The notes under the pieces were generated by a model that was not told the origin of the DNA, ran no database searches, and was given only the letters and a program-made list of their open reading frames with translations. A stretch of 45,818 bases of DNA from NCBI RefSeq assembly GCF_002154605.1, contig NZ_MUNE01000135.1, positions 1 through 45,818 on the forward strand, in the 5' to 3' direction. This document shows positions 1 through 8,579 of this stretch, piece after piece (position 1 is the stretch's first letter; every line of letters starts with the position of its first letter). The position numbers and the translations under genes are program-made. The DNA comes from Streptomyces milbemycinicus. GTDB taxonomy: Bacteria; Actinomycetota; Actinomycetes; Streptomycetales; Streptomycetaceae.

Positions 1-50
1 ACGCCGCCGACCGCCTGTGGGAACTGTCCCTCGCCGCAGTGCGCGCGTGA
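1..50 (+). CDS. C-terminal end of an SDR-like oxidoreductase (partial, runs off left edge)
   Basis: Reading from base 3, the frame gives ADRLWELSLAAVRA and a TGA at 48-50. A tail of the form 'A-(D/E)-R-L-W-(E/D)-x-S' is common at the end of large short-chain dehydrogenase/reductases of the protochlorophyllide-reductase-like group in Streptomyces. Only 15 codons are visible, so the assignment rests on that tail alone and no catalytic residues can be checked. Confidence 0.4.
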   Translation, partial: AADRLWELSLAAVRA

Positions 51-151
51 CCACGGCCGTCAGACATAACACCGCATTTCTGATTCGGCAGTCGCAGCCG
101 TCGTGCTCATCAGCCCTGGGCGAAGAGCGCGACGGCTGCGGACCAGGGCTG

Positions 152-167
152 CGGACTCCGGAGTCCG
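152..167. promoter_or_regulatory. Perfect 16-bp palindrome, possible operator
   Basis: CGGACTCCGGAGTCCG is an uninterrupted palindrome about 90 bp upstream of the start codon at 254 and about 100 bp after the stop at 50. It lies in the only space where the promoter of the next gene can be. No T-run follows, so an operator fits better than a terminator. The protein that would bind it is unknown. Confidence 0.35.
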
Positions 168-253
168 GCTGTAGAAATCGCGTCGGCTGCGCCGCGGAGC
201 CGGGCGTGTCCATGCCCCCGCTCGGAGTCGAACGTCTCGGGAAGGAAAACCGT

Positions 254-972
254 ATGAGTGCTCTGCTCGATCTTGTTCTCGACGCCCACGGCGGCCTCCA
301 GCGATGGCAGGACGCACGGACCATCCACGCCGAAGGTTCCATCGGTGGCCTCCTGTGGAGCCTTCGGGGTCAGGAAGGAATCCTCGCCACGACCGACGCG
401 ACCATCGACGTGCAGCAGCAGCGTCTGGTGTTCGACGGCTTCACCGGCCCCGGGCTGCGAGGTCTGTTCACACCCGATCGCGTGGCGATCGAACGGCAGG
501 ACGGTGGGGTCGTCGCCGAGCGGACCGCTCCGCGCGATGCCTTCGCCGACCATGGTCCAGACACCCCCTGGGACCAGCTCCACGCGCTGTACTTCGCCGG
601 CTACGCCCTGTGGATCTACCTCGCTGCCCCCTACCTGCTGACACGTCCCGGTGTCGTGGTGGAGGAACTGGAACCCTGGCGGGAGGCCGACGAAGACTGG
701 CGACGGCTACGAGCCAGATTCCCCCAGGCCCTGGCACGCACTCCACGGAACAGGTCTTCTACTACAACACGGCCGGCCTGCTGCGCCGCCACGACTACGC
801 GCCCGACGTACTCGGCGGCACACCGGCCGCGCACTTCTCCGAACACCATGTGCAGGCATCAGGATTGGTCTTCCCGATTCACAGGTACGTCGTGCCCGTC
901 CAGAAAGACGGGCACGCTGCGTCCGAACCGATCCTCATCACCATCGATCTGACCGACATCTCCGTCACCTGA
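254..972 (+). pseudogene. Conserved actinobacterial hypothetical protein, broken by one frameshift
   Basis: The ATG at 254 follows a good ribosome site (GGAAGGAA), and the frame begins MSALLDLVLDAHGGLQRW. It stays convincing (W-RLRARFP) to about 730. The protein then continues one frame over as THSTEQVFYYNTAGLLRRHDYA and ends at 970-972 after ILITIDLTDISVT. One missing base near 734 explains the switch, since adding one restores a continuous product of about 239 residues. I recognise this as a widespread conserved protein of unknown function, with neither a signal peptide nor membrane segments. It is either a recent pseudogene or a sequencing error, because the rest of the frame is undamaged. 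Confidence 0.7.
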
Positions 973-1098
973 CGACAGGCCGCCGGCATCCCGTGGGGAA
1001 GCACGAGGTTGCAAAGAGCCCTGGGCCGGCTGAGGAGCAACGGCGGCGCGCGTCAGGCGCGGTATCGCAGGGGGCGTTCGGGCGGTCACACAGCCGCC

Positions 1099-3861
1099 TC
1101 ACCCTGCTGAGCCGGGTCGGTCGCTCGTGAGCGCTGGTTCCGCGCCGCGCAACGTGTTGGCCAGCTGGACACGGGATTGGACGTCGAGCTTGGCGAACAC
1201 GGCACGCAGGTGGGTGCCGACGGTGTTGACGGACACCCCGAGTTCGGCGGCGGCGGAGCGGTTGGAGTGCCCGTCGGCGATCAGCAGTGCCACGCGCCGC
1301 TCGGCCTCCGTCAGGGAGGTCCAACCGGTGTCCGGGCGGTTGCGGGCCACCGCCCACTTCGCCCGGCGGGCGCCGGCCTGGCGCATGATGCACTCGACTT
1401 CTGCCCGGTAGACACGGGCGTCCATGCGGTGGTAATCGTCCCAGGCCCGGTCGAGCTGCTCCAGAGCCGCGGCCTTTTGCCCGTCGGCCAGCAGAGCCCG
1501 GCCGTAGGTGTCGGCACCGAAGCCGGACAGGATGGGGCGGGGGCTGCGCGCGAGGATCTGTGCACTGCGTGCGATCATCGGCAGGTCGCCCTTGCTGCGC
1601 CCGCGCAAGCTCAGCGCCACACCCTCGAAGCTGGCCACCCCGGGGTTGCGCTCCGCGGCCAGCTCAGCGACACGGACGACCACGTTGGCGAAGGAACCAT
1701 CCTGCCCGGCGATGCCGATTTCGAAGAACAGGCCCATCCAGCACGGCCACAGCGGCCAGTAGTTGCACGAACTGCTGGCGCCCTCGGCAACCGGCCGCAG
1801 CAGGTCCAGAGCCCGGCTCAGGTCGCCCTGGCTGGCCGCGACCCATCCTGCGAGCACGGTCAGGCCCGGGCGACGCACATCTGCATCGGCATCGATGAGC
1901 CGCTCGGCGGAATCCACTAGGGCCGCGGCGTCTTGTGTCTGGCCACGCAGCAGCGCCACGGAGGCCTCCGCGATCACCGCGTCAAGCGCATAGACATGGT
2001 TGTTCAACTGCCGGCCCAGCTCCAGCAGAGTGTGCGCGTCGGTGACGGCCTCACCCGAGCGGCCGAGGTTGAAGTCCTGCCACAGCCGGGCACAGTGCAG
2101 AGCGGGCAGGATCGCGCTGGTCGTGTCGCCGTGCTCCGCCCACACCTCGTCGAGCAGGAGCTGCGCGTGCTTGTAGCGGTCGAGGAACTGCAGGGTGGTG
2201 ATCTCCTCGGCCAGCTGGTGCGGCCCAGCCAGCAGGCGCAGCTCCCGGAAGGCATGGAGAGCGTCACGGTGCCGGCCCTCGTTGCGGGCGGCCTCTCCGC
2301 AAGCGTGCAGGGCCAGGGCGAGCGCGTCAGGATCCCCGCAGGCCCGGGCGAGATCAAGGGCGCGGGCGGCCCCGGCCGCTGCGTCCTGGCCACCGAGCAG
2401 CCGGGTGTTGGCCAGGGCACGCGCCGATGTCAGCCGTGCCGCGACCGCCTGGTCGAGCCGGCCGGCGCTGAGCAGTGGCTCGATGCGGGACAGTAGCTGG
2501 CCGAGCTGACCGCTGAGCCACAGGGCCCAGGCGGCCTCGCCTTCGACCGCACCGACCAGATCGCCGTCCTCGACCCGAGCCAGGATCTGATCCGCCACAG
2601 CAAGGGCGTCTCCGGCCCGCTGCGTGCGGCACAGCACGGCCAGGCACCGGCGGCCGATTTCCAGCCATTCGATCTGCTCCGGGCGCACGGTGCGGAAGGC
2701 GAGCGCGGCCAGATCGCCGGCATCCTCCGGGCTGGGCGTGACCAGCTGCTCGGCCGCGGTGATCAGGATCAGGGCGCTGGGGACGTCACCGGCGATGGCC
2801 GCGGCGCGGGCGTGTGGCGCGGCGGCCAGCGCGTGCCCTTCGTCCAGGTGCAGCTGAGCGAACCGGCGGTGCAGGGCCCGGACCGTCGGGGTCGGCAGGG
2901 CGGCGCACACAGCCTCGCGCACCAGGTCGTGGCGCGGCGCCAGTGCCTCGTCGTGCAGTTCGATCAGCCCGGAGTCGAAAGCCTGGGCCAGCGCGCCGTC
3001 GGGCTCCAGCCCGCGCGCACTCGGCAGCAGCCGCAGCGCGTCGGGCACCGGCAGGTCCCGCCCGGCAACCGCGACCAGAGCCACCAGGTCACGGGCGGCC
3101 TCCGGCAGATCCCTCAGCCGTTGGGCAATGGCTGCGTTGAACTGCGCCGGCGCCGTGTCGCGGTCACCGCGCGCCGCTGCGCGCGCCAGCCCGTCCAGAA
3201 GTTCAAGGGCCAGCAGCGGGTTCCCGGCGGATGCCTCCAGGAACCGACGGGTGCGCTCGTCGGGGACGTGCCCGAGCCGGTCTTGGGTAACCGCTGCCAG
3301 GTCGGTGGCGGTCAAGGGGACCAGCGTGATGTCTTCGACGTGCCCGTGGTCCGGACCGAGCAGGTCTTCGGCGTTCTCCCACCCGGCCAACAGCCAGACC
3401 ACGGGCAGTCCGAGCAGGCGCGGAACCAACATGCGGATCAAGAAACGGCTGACCCGGTCGGCCCACTGCAGGTCGTCGATTGCGAACAGGACCGGCCCAG
3501 CCGCCGCGGCGGCCTCCAGATCGGTGGCGATGCGCTCGGCCAGCAGCAGCGGCTCGTGTGCTGCCTGCAGGATCTGCCGGTACTGCTCGATGGCCACCAG
3601 TGGCTCGCGCCCGGCCCGCAGAGCGGCGATGACGGGCGCGCCCGGGCTGACCTGCTCGATCGGGTCGCATTGGCCGACGACGGGCCGTACACCCATCCGC
3701 CCGGCCTGCCGACACACCTCCCCAAGCAGCGCCGACTTACCAATGCCCGCCGGCCCGCTGACCAGGATCACCCCGCCGGAGCCGTGCCTCTGTGCACTGC
3801 GTACCAGGGACAAGGCACGCGCCATCGGCTCGCTACGACCGCGCAAAGGCCCATGGCGCAC
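1099..3861 (-). CDS. Large ATP-binding LuxR-family transcriptional regulator (LAL/MalT-like)
   Basis: This 920-residue protein has the layout of the LAL family. An N-terminal P-loop NTPase has Walker A GPAGIGKS at residues 36-43 and Walker B around VLFAIDDLQWAD near 127-138. A long helical TPR-like middle follows. The C-terminus carries a LuxR/GerE helix-turn-helix (LTEAERRVALLIADGHSNRSAA, then VNTVGTHLRAVFAKL). The GTG start at 3861 is chosen because GAGGAG sits 8 bp upstream. Such proteins are ATP-dependent activators, often of secondary metabolism or sugar uptake genes, but no target is evident here. It faces the preceding gene tail to tail. A decayed paralogue lies at 8580-9840. The frame is intact and both key motifs are present, so it is probably functional. 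Confidence 0.9.
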   Translation of the reverse strand: MRHGPLRGRSEPMARALSLVRSAQRHGSGGVILVSGPAGIGKSALLGEVCRQAGRMGVRPVVGQCDPIEQVSPGAPVIAALRAGREPLVAIEQYRQILQAAHEPLLLAERIATDLEAAAAAGPVLFAIDDLQWADRVSRFLIRMLVPRLLGLPVVWLLAGWENAEDLLGPDHGHVEDITLVPLTATDLAAVTQDRLGHVPDERTRRFLEASAGNPLLALELLDGLARAAARGDRDTAPAQFNAAIAQRLRDLPEAARDLVALVAVAGRDLPVPDALRLLPSARGLEPDGALAQAFDSGLIELHDEALAPRHDLVREAVCAALPTPTVRALHRRFAQLHLDEGHALAAAPHARAAAIAGDVPSALILITAAEQLVTPSPEDAGDLAALAFRTVRPEQIEWLEIGRRCLAVLCRTQRAGDALAVADQILARVEDGDLVGAVEGEAAWALWLSGQLGQLLSRIEPLLSAGRLDQAVAARLTSARALANTRLLGGQDAAAGAARALDLARACGDPDALALALHACGEAARNEGRHRDALHAFRELRLLAGPHQLAEEITTLQFLDRYKHAQLLLDEVWAEHGDTTSAILPALHCARLWQDFNLGRSGEAVTDAHTLLELGRQLNNHVYALDAVIAEASVALLRGQTQDAAALVDSAERLIDADADVRRPGLTVLAGWVAASQGDLSRALDLLRPVAEGASSSCNYWPLWPCWMGLFFEIGIAGQDGSFANVVVRVAELAAERNPGVASFEGVALSLRGRSKGDLPMIARSAQILARSPRPILSGFGADTYGRALLADGQKAAALEQLDRAWDDYHRMDARVYRAEVECIMRQAGARRAKWAVARNRPDTGWTSLTEAERRVALLIADGHSNRSAAAELGVSVNTVGTHLRAVFAKLDVQSRVQLANTLRGAEPALTSDRPGSAG

Positions 3862-4721
3862 TCACACCACTCCTCGGGTCAGGAAGACCCCTCGACGGAC
3901 GAGGCTGCGAGCGGCGCGAGAGTCGACGGGCGTGTCACCCTCTTTGGTCGAGGCTGCCACACCTCAGACGCATCTCGTGTTGTCCACTCAAGGCGAGCCT
4001 ACTCGCCTGCCCGCCCGCACAGGCGGAGCGCAGGGCTCGCCCCGGACATTCCGTCCCACCGGCCTGCGCAGCGGAAAGCACGGACTGTGCCGAACGGAAC
4101 CTCGCGTGGGCACAACAGCGGTCGGATCAGCGCCGACACCGCCGCGTCGAGGTCGGCGGGGAACTCGCCTTCCCTTCCTCTGGGCCGTCCCCTCCCCTCC
4201 CCGCCCCTCCCCGTCCTCGACCGCTGACGAAGAGCACGTCTCCTCGGCACCGGCACCAGTGAGCGGTCTTCGCTTCCTCACCCTGGGGGCGGTTCGGATG
4301 GTCGCGCGCCGGGGCGGGTGCAGGCACCGTCAGGAGCTTTTGGAGGATCGGCTGCGGGCTGTCGACCGCACCCGAATGTTCGGCCGCATGCAACGTGATC
4401 ACAACTGCATCCGGCAGGCTGTAGAAGGCAGTTGCCGCAGTCGCCGCTTCGGTGTCGGCCCTGCGGGCAGGGCGGGTTAACCCGAGCGGGAATGGTCCGT
4501 CCGGCCTGACGGTTCCGTCGGCGGCTGACCGGACGAGACGCGTCGGCCAGCCCTCTGGACATGCCAAGCCCGTGGCACTGGTGCATGGCGCCCACGCCTG
4601 CTCGCGGATCACCTTCGGCCATCTCGCCGAGCCGTCAGCGCCGCGGGATCTCTGGCAGGCCTGGGATGCACACGGGGAGCGCCCAGAGATCTCCAATAGT
4701 TACCATGCAATAGATAGAGAT
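3862..4721. other. 860-bp region without a supportable gene
   Basis: This is the divergent space between the LuxR-family regulator and the HxlR gene. Open frames exist on both strands but are rich in Arg, Pro and Ser, as expected of random high-GC frames, and none shows a recognisable domain. Promoters for both flanking genes must lie here. Close to the HxlR start, the AT-richer stretch 4691-4724 contains AGTTACC (4698-4704). The same heptamer occurs in front of the second HxlR gene near 40353. Confidence 0.5.
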
Positions 4722-5183
4722 ATGGACTCCTTTCGGGACGCGATATAGGGTTCCCGCGCGACAGCAGAAGGCCCCATCAACGCGCTCTGCCCCAGCCGTG
4801 ACGTGCTCGTAAACCTGGCAGACAAATGGGTTCTGCTCATGCTGGTGAGCCTTCGCGAAGGCTACTCCGAACTGCAGCGTTCCCTGGGAGCCATCAGCCG
4901 CAAGATGCTGTCCCAGACCCTGCGGACGATGGAGCGGGACGGCCTTGTCCTGCGCTCCGTCGACCCCAGGTCGAGTCCACCCCTGGTGCCGTACAGCCTG
5001 ACCGAGCCCGGCAGGGAACTCGCCGAGGAGACAAGGACCCTGTGCCCCTGGACCGAGAAGCGGACCGCCATGGTGCAGGAAGCCCACGCGACCGACGCCA
5101 GGACACCGACCAGGAGACCTGAGACGACTACCGCCCCGAAGCCCGCTACCGGTCCCGCCCGCGTCGCTGCGGGAAGCCGATAA
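4722..5183 (+). pseudogene. HxlR-family transcriptional regulator with an in-frame stop near the N-terminus
   Basis: From the ATG at 4722 the frame reads MDSFRDAI, then TAG (4746-4748), then GSRATAEGPINALCPSRDVL-NLADKWVLLMLVSLREG and the winged-helix motif SRKMLSQTLRTMERDGLVLRS. The segment CPSR-x-L-x-x-x-ADKW is the conserved start of HxlR proteins, so the amber codon interrupts a real reading frame. The only usable start after the stop is GTG at 4803, which would lose the CPSRD segment with its conserved cysteine. Without the stop the product would be 153 residues, a little over the usual 110-150. HxlR proteins typically sense redox or electrophilic stress and regulate a neighbour. The gene is probably inactive unless it restarts at 4803. 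Confidence 0.7.
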
Positions 5184-5234
5184 GCCAGCTCGCCAGGTCG
5201 GTTCAAGGACGCCCGGACGCGGAAAAGGAGGAAC

Positions 5235-5252
5235 GGGCGCGTCCACGCGCCC
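5235..5252. terminator. Hairpin between convergent genes
   Basis: GGGCGCG, loop TCCA, CGCGCCC forms a 7-bp all-GC stem between the HxlR gene end at 5183 and the convergent gene end at 5286. A second short GC stem follows at once. There is no T-run, as is usual for actinomycete terminators. It could serve both genes. Confidence 0.4.
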
Positions 5253-5285
5253 CGCCGCTCGGCGGGACCGCCGGATCACCCGACA

Positions 5286-5915
5286 TCAGCTGCACCCCTT
5301 GCCGCCTCCGGCGCGCGGGGAACCCCATCGCGGGTTTCTGCCGCTGAGTGCCAGGGCGCGCTCGAAGAGGGGCGCGTGGACGTCTTGGGGTACTTCGTCG
5401 GCCAGGAGCCCGAGGCTGCGCATACGGGGAGCCTCACGCGCATAGGTGCCGAGCATGGTATTGGCCAAGGACTCGGGCACGTCGAGATGTTGGCCGGTGG
5501 CTACCGCCACGTCCCAGGCGTGGATGGCGAACTCCGCGATGAGGATCTCGCCGAGTGCTTCGGCCGGCATGGGCGGCCCACCGAAGCCCACCTCCCCCTG
5601 CCACGCCGCCGGCTCGGACCACGCTCTGGCCGCCGGCTCCGCCTGGCTGTTGACGAGCGGGGCCCACTCCGACTCCGGCCGCCCGGCAAGAAGAGGCACC
5701 GGATTCGCAGCCAGCAGGGCGGGATCCCAAGCCGTGCGGGTGCCCACATCTCGTGTCAGCACAAGCATCACGGCGATGTGATTGACGAGGTCTTTCACCC
5801 TCCACTCCGAATCCGGAGTCGGGTTCTCGTACTGGTCCACCGAAGCACCGCCGACAGCGCCCGCGGCCAGGCCGATACTCTGCGCCAGCTGTTCCGCTCT
5901 GGCCAGTGGTGTCAT
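5286..5915 (-). CDS. TIGR03086-family protein (DinB/mycothiol maleylpyruvate isomerase-like)
   Basis: The 209-residue product has the DinB-like four-helix fold signature of mycothiol-dependent isomerase N-domains and TIGR03086 proteins: helix 1 MTPLARAEQLAQSIGL, then W-x-VKDLVNHIAVMLVLTRDV, then the late EILIAEFAIHAWDVAVATGQ, where the histidines would bind a divalent metal. The start at 5915 is set by AAAGGAGG about 8-10 bp upstream. The family is thought to handle mycothiol conjugates or detoxify small molecules; the substrate here is unknown. It lies on the same strand as the MBL-fold gene, but a 388-bp gap makes a tight operon unlikely. Confidence 0.85.
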   Translation of the reverse strand: MTPLARAEQLAQSIGLAAGAVGGASVDQYENPTPDSEWRVKDLVNHIAVMLVLTRDVGTRTAWDPALLAANPVPLLAGRPESEWAPLVNSQAEPAARAWSEPAAWQGEVGFGGPPMPAEALGEILIAEFAIHAWDVAVATGQHLDVPESLANTMLGTYAREAPRMRSLGLLADEVPQDVHAPLFERALALSGRNPRWGSPRAGGGKGCS

Positions 5916-6303
5916 GATGACGTCCCTCCTTTTCGCGGCCGGATCCGGGCAAACGGTCCTGCGGCGGCTTGTTCGAGATGTCCCGCGCCACGGTTCGCTC
6001 GCCGGCGTGAGCGGCGAGGTCGGGAACGGGGCGTTCCCCCTGCTCTTGCGGTCAAGTACTGAGCCGCTGTTTCCATGGGGCTGGTGCGGATACGGGCGGC
6101 AGAGCCCGCAACTGCCTCTGTTGAGGCTCGCTCGACGGGCGCTGCCGCGGCGCCGCCGGCCCGCTGCCGGTTCCCGACCTGGGCGCGGCCGATGGTGCGG
6201 GAGGGACGAACCCTGTGGCCCCGTGAGGGCCGGGCTTCCATGGCGACGCCTCGCGCGCGGATGGACATACCGCGGCTCGCCCCTGGTCACGTAGGCCTTC
6301 GGC
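5916..6303. other. 388-bp gap without a recognisable gene
   Basis: This lies between two minus-strand genes and must hold the promoter of the TIGR03086 gene. I found no domain-bearing frame, strong hairpin or IS end in it. Confidence 0.4.
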
Positions 6304-7212
6304 CTAGTCGATGAAGACGCTCCAGGCGACCGCGTTGAGGTTGTCACGCAGGAAGATGTCGGTCCCCGCCAGGCGCTCGTCCCAGGAAGGCATCAGCTCC
6401 GCCGCGCGAGTGACGACTGCATCCATCCAGACCTTCAGTTCCGCCTGTCGGTTGTTGTGCGGAACCTTGGCGGCGGCCGCGGCTTCCTTCAGCTCGACCG
6501 TCCGCAGCGCCTCGGCAGCGGCGGTGCGCAGGTCGCGGATGAACTCGCGGTTCGTCGCGACATCCTCGGGGGTGCCGGGCAGGGCCATGTGGCCGGTCAC
6601 GATGGTGTCGAAGTCGTACTCGAGCAACTCATCCATGGCGTCGTAGTACGCGGGCACGTGCGCGGAGAAGTACAGCCGGAAGAACGGTGCACTCTTCGGC
6701 GCGAAGCTGTCCATCGCTCCCATGAGCCTCTGCTCCGGGAGGTGGATGAACAGGTTGCCGGCCACATGCCAGTCCCTCGTGTAGTCGAGAACGAACCGGG
6801 CCCCGTCGATGTCCATCTCCTTATGCCGGCCGCTGAAGGTCTCGGTGGGCAGCGGGCGCCGGTCGTCCTTGGCCTTCTTGATGAGGTCGCCGGTGATCTC
6901 GTGGGCGATGATCTTCAGGCCGTCCCGGTTCAACAGGTGAGCAGCCCCGATGTGGTCGGCGTGCGCGTGGCTGTAGATGAGGTGGGTGAGGGGCTTGGGG
7001 GTGACCGACTCTATGGCCTCCAGCAGTTTGTCCCCGAGGAACGGCGAGGCGTCCACGAGGACGACGCCGTTCTTGGTCACCAGGAACATCGTGTTGATCA
7101 TCCCTTGCGTGACGAGATAGGCATCGCCGCCCAGGTCGGTGACGGCATACCCGGTGGACTCCGGGATGTCCGGCCCGAGGGCGAAGTCAGGCACAGGCTT
7201 GAACTCGGTCAC
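6304..7212 (-). CDS. MBL-fold metallo-hydrolase
   Basis: A GTG start at 7212 with AAAGGAG just upstream gives 302 residues. The zinc motif HAHADH (residues 82-87) is complete, and later candidate ligands lie in MGAMDSF and TGHMALPG. There is no signal peptide, so a cytoplasmic enzyme is likely. The N-terminus (GPDIPESTGYAVTDLGGDAYLVTQGMINTMFLV) resembles stand-alone MBL hydrolases of unknown substrate found near flavodoxin-like or oxidoreductase genes, not lactamases of clinical interest. A fragment of a flavodoxin-like gene lies directly upstream on the same strand, so the two may once have formed an operon. Confidence 0.88.
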   Translation of the reverse strand: MTEFKPVPDFALGPDIPESTGYAVTDLGGDAYLVTQGMINTMFLVTKNGVVLVDASPFLGDKLLEAIESVTPKPLTHLIYSHAHADHIGAAHLLNRDGLKIIAHEITGDLIKKAKDDRRPLPTETFSGRHKEMDIDGARFVLDYTRDWHVAGNLFIHLPEQRLMGAMDSFAPKSAPFFRLYFSAHVPAYYDAMDELLEYDFDTIVTGHMALPGTPEDVATNREFIRDLRTAAAEALRTVELKEAAAAAKVPHNNRQAELKVWMDAVVTRAAELMPSWDERLAGTDIFLRDNLNAVAWSVFID

Positions 7213-7399
7213 GGTGATCTCCTTTGTGTGGTCCGTCCAGCGGACGGGCGTGGCGATGTGGCTGTGAACGGAGGATGTTCGGGGCCTCATTGCCCCCGGG
7301 AGGTCGAGGCCCGGAACGGCGAGCTCGTCGGTGGCGGCGATGGGCGTTCCGGCCGAGTCGGCCAAGCGGGCGGCGATCTTGTGGGCCATCGTCGGCCGG

Positions 7400-7519
7400 T
7401 CGGACGGTGCGGGCGCAGCCCCTTGCGGATTCCCGCCGTACAGCGTCGAAGAGGCCGGCGGTGTGGCCGTATCCGGAGTTGAAGGCGATGCGCGGCTGCG
7501 CAGAAGTCGTTGGAGACAT
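7400..7519 (-). pseudogene. N-terminal fragment of a flavodoxin/WrbA-like FMN protein
   Basis: From the ATG at 7519, with GAGGACC upstream, the frame reads MSPTTSAQPRIAFNSGYGHTAGLFDAVR. The stretch IAFNSGYGHTA matches the FMN phosphate-binding start of NAD(P)H-dependent flavodoxin-like proteins (usual form I-A-(Y/F)-x-S-G-Y-G-H-T). Similarity stops after about 35 residues and the frame then becomes Arg/Pro-rich with no further flavodoxin motif. About 150 residues are missing. It sits just upstream of the MBL-fold gene and looks like what remains of a deleted partner gene. Confidence 0.55.
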
Positions 7520-8579
7520 CGGGAGGTCCTCGACTCTGCAGTGGTTTCCAACATAGACCACATCCCCAAAAGAGGTTCAGCGCCCGCTGGAGTCTTAGAG
7601 TGGCGGCTTTTTTAGGGGCCGACATTCGGGGTCACTACCAGGGCGGGCGCGGCCCGAGCGCGCAGCGGTCGCCGGATTGCGGAACGGAACACGACACCGC
7701 CCTCGGCGGGCGGGCCGCCGGGCCGCCTCTGGAACGGACGCCCCGCCGGCGATCACCGCACCGAGAGCCAACAAAGTACGCAAGCCGCCCTCCGACACCT
7801 CGAGCCGACTTCCTACCGCGGCGTGCCCACTGGAAGCCCGCCCAGCGAATTCGATGCCCTCGAAGTCAACGCTCGCCGGCCCGCCCTTGTCCGTCGCCGA
7901 CAAGCGGGCCGAACGATTGTCAGTGACGGACACCCCCATGGTTTCGCGGGGCGGCCGACGACGGCATCACCTGAATATGTGACCGGCCATCGAGGCGCAG
8001 CGCGGCCCCTCCAACGCCTTTCCCAGCAGATCGGCCGGGGCAGGACAGGTGCCGCCGGGACACGACGGCGGAGGCATTCCCCGTCGGAGTGGGTGATGGC
8101 AGTGAAGGCATACCAGTGAATGCTCGGGGGCTGCGGCGCGGCCTGGCCAGGCGCTTCGTGCATCGAGGTTTGCGCCTCTGCCCGGCTCGACGAATCACGT
8201 GGGGCACGTGGTCCGCGACTGGGCGCGCCACGGAACGCCGTCGAGCGGAGGACGGGGCGCGCCGGAGCCGCTGCTGGCTCACGGGTGGTCTCCCGCGACT
8301 GTTCGCTTATGGCGCTTTTGCTGCCACTTTGACTGGTTCGCGCGACTTCTCAGATGACCGCACCAGGCGGCCTCATGGCGTATGACGCAATCACGTGATT
8401 CGGCGGCATCGGCCTCTGGCCGATCCTTAGGGGGCGTGTGTCCGCAGCGGCACGGGTACCGCGCGGAGGCGAGGCCATGGGCGGCGCAGCACATGGTCGG
8501 CCGGTGGGTGCGAAGAGCAGGGTGGCGAGGTCCGAGCCGGGCGGGCGGCACGCGTAGGGCGATTCGAGCATGTGGCACG
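7520..8579. other. About 1.06 kb without a supportable gene
   Basis: Frames on both strands are short or rich in Arg/Pro/Ser and lack recognisable domains. The minus frame beginning MGVSVTDNRSARLSATDKGG (start 7939) is the least random-looking, but it decays into Arg-rich sequence and I could not assign it. The right end leads into the decayed LuxR-family gene, so part of the stretch may be its eroded 5' end. Confidence 0.4.

Noticed and set aside
2812..4227. Long plus-strand frame opposite the LuxR-family regulator
   Set aside because: Gln/Arg/Gly-rich antisense of a strong gene with Walker motifs; no domain.
4452..4748. Plus-strand frame containing ALVHGAHACS, hydrolase-like at first glance
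   Set aside because: No further hydrolase motif. Its end is simply the HxlR start up to the amber codon.
7595..7939. Possible minus-strand gene beginning MGVSVTDNRS
   Set aside because: Only the first 70 residues look plausible, no ribosome site or known family, and the end is Arg-rich.
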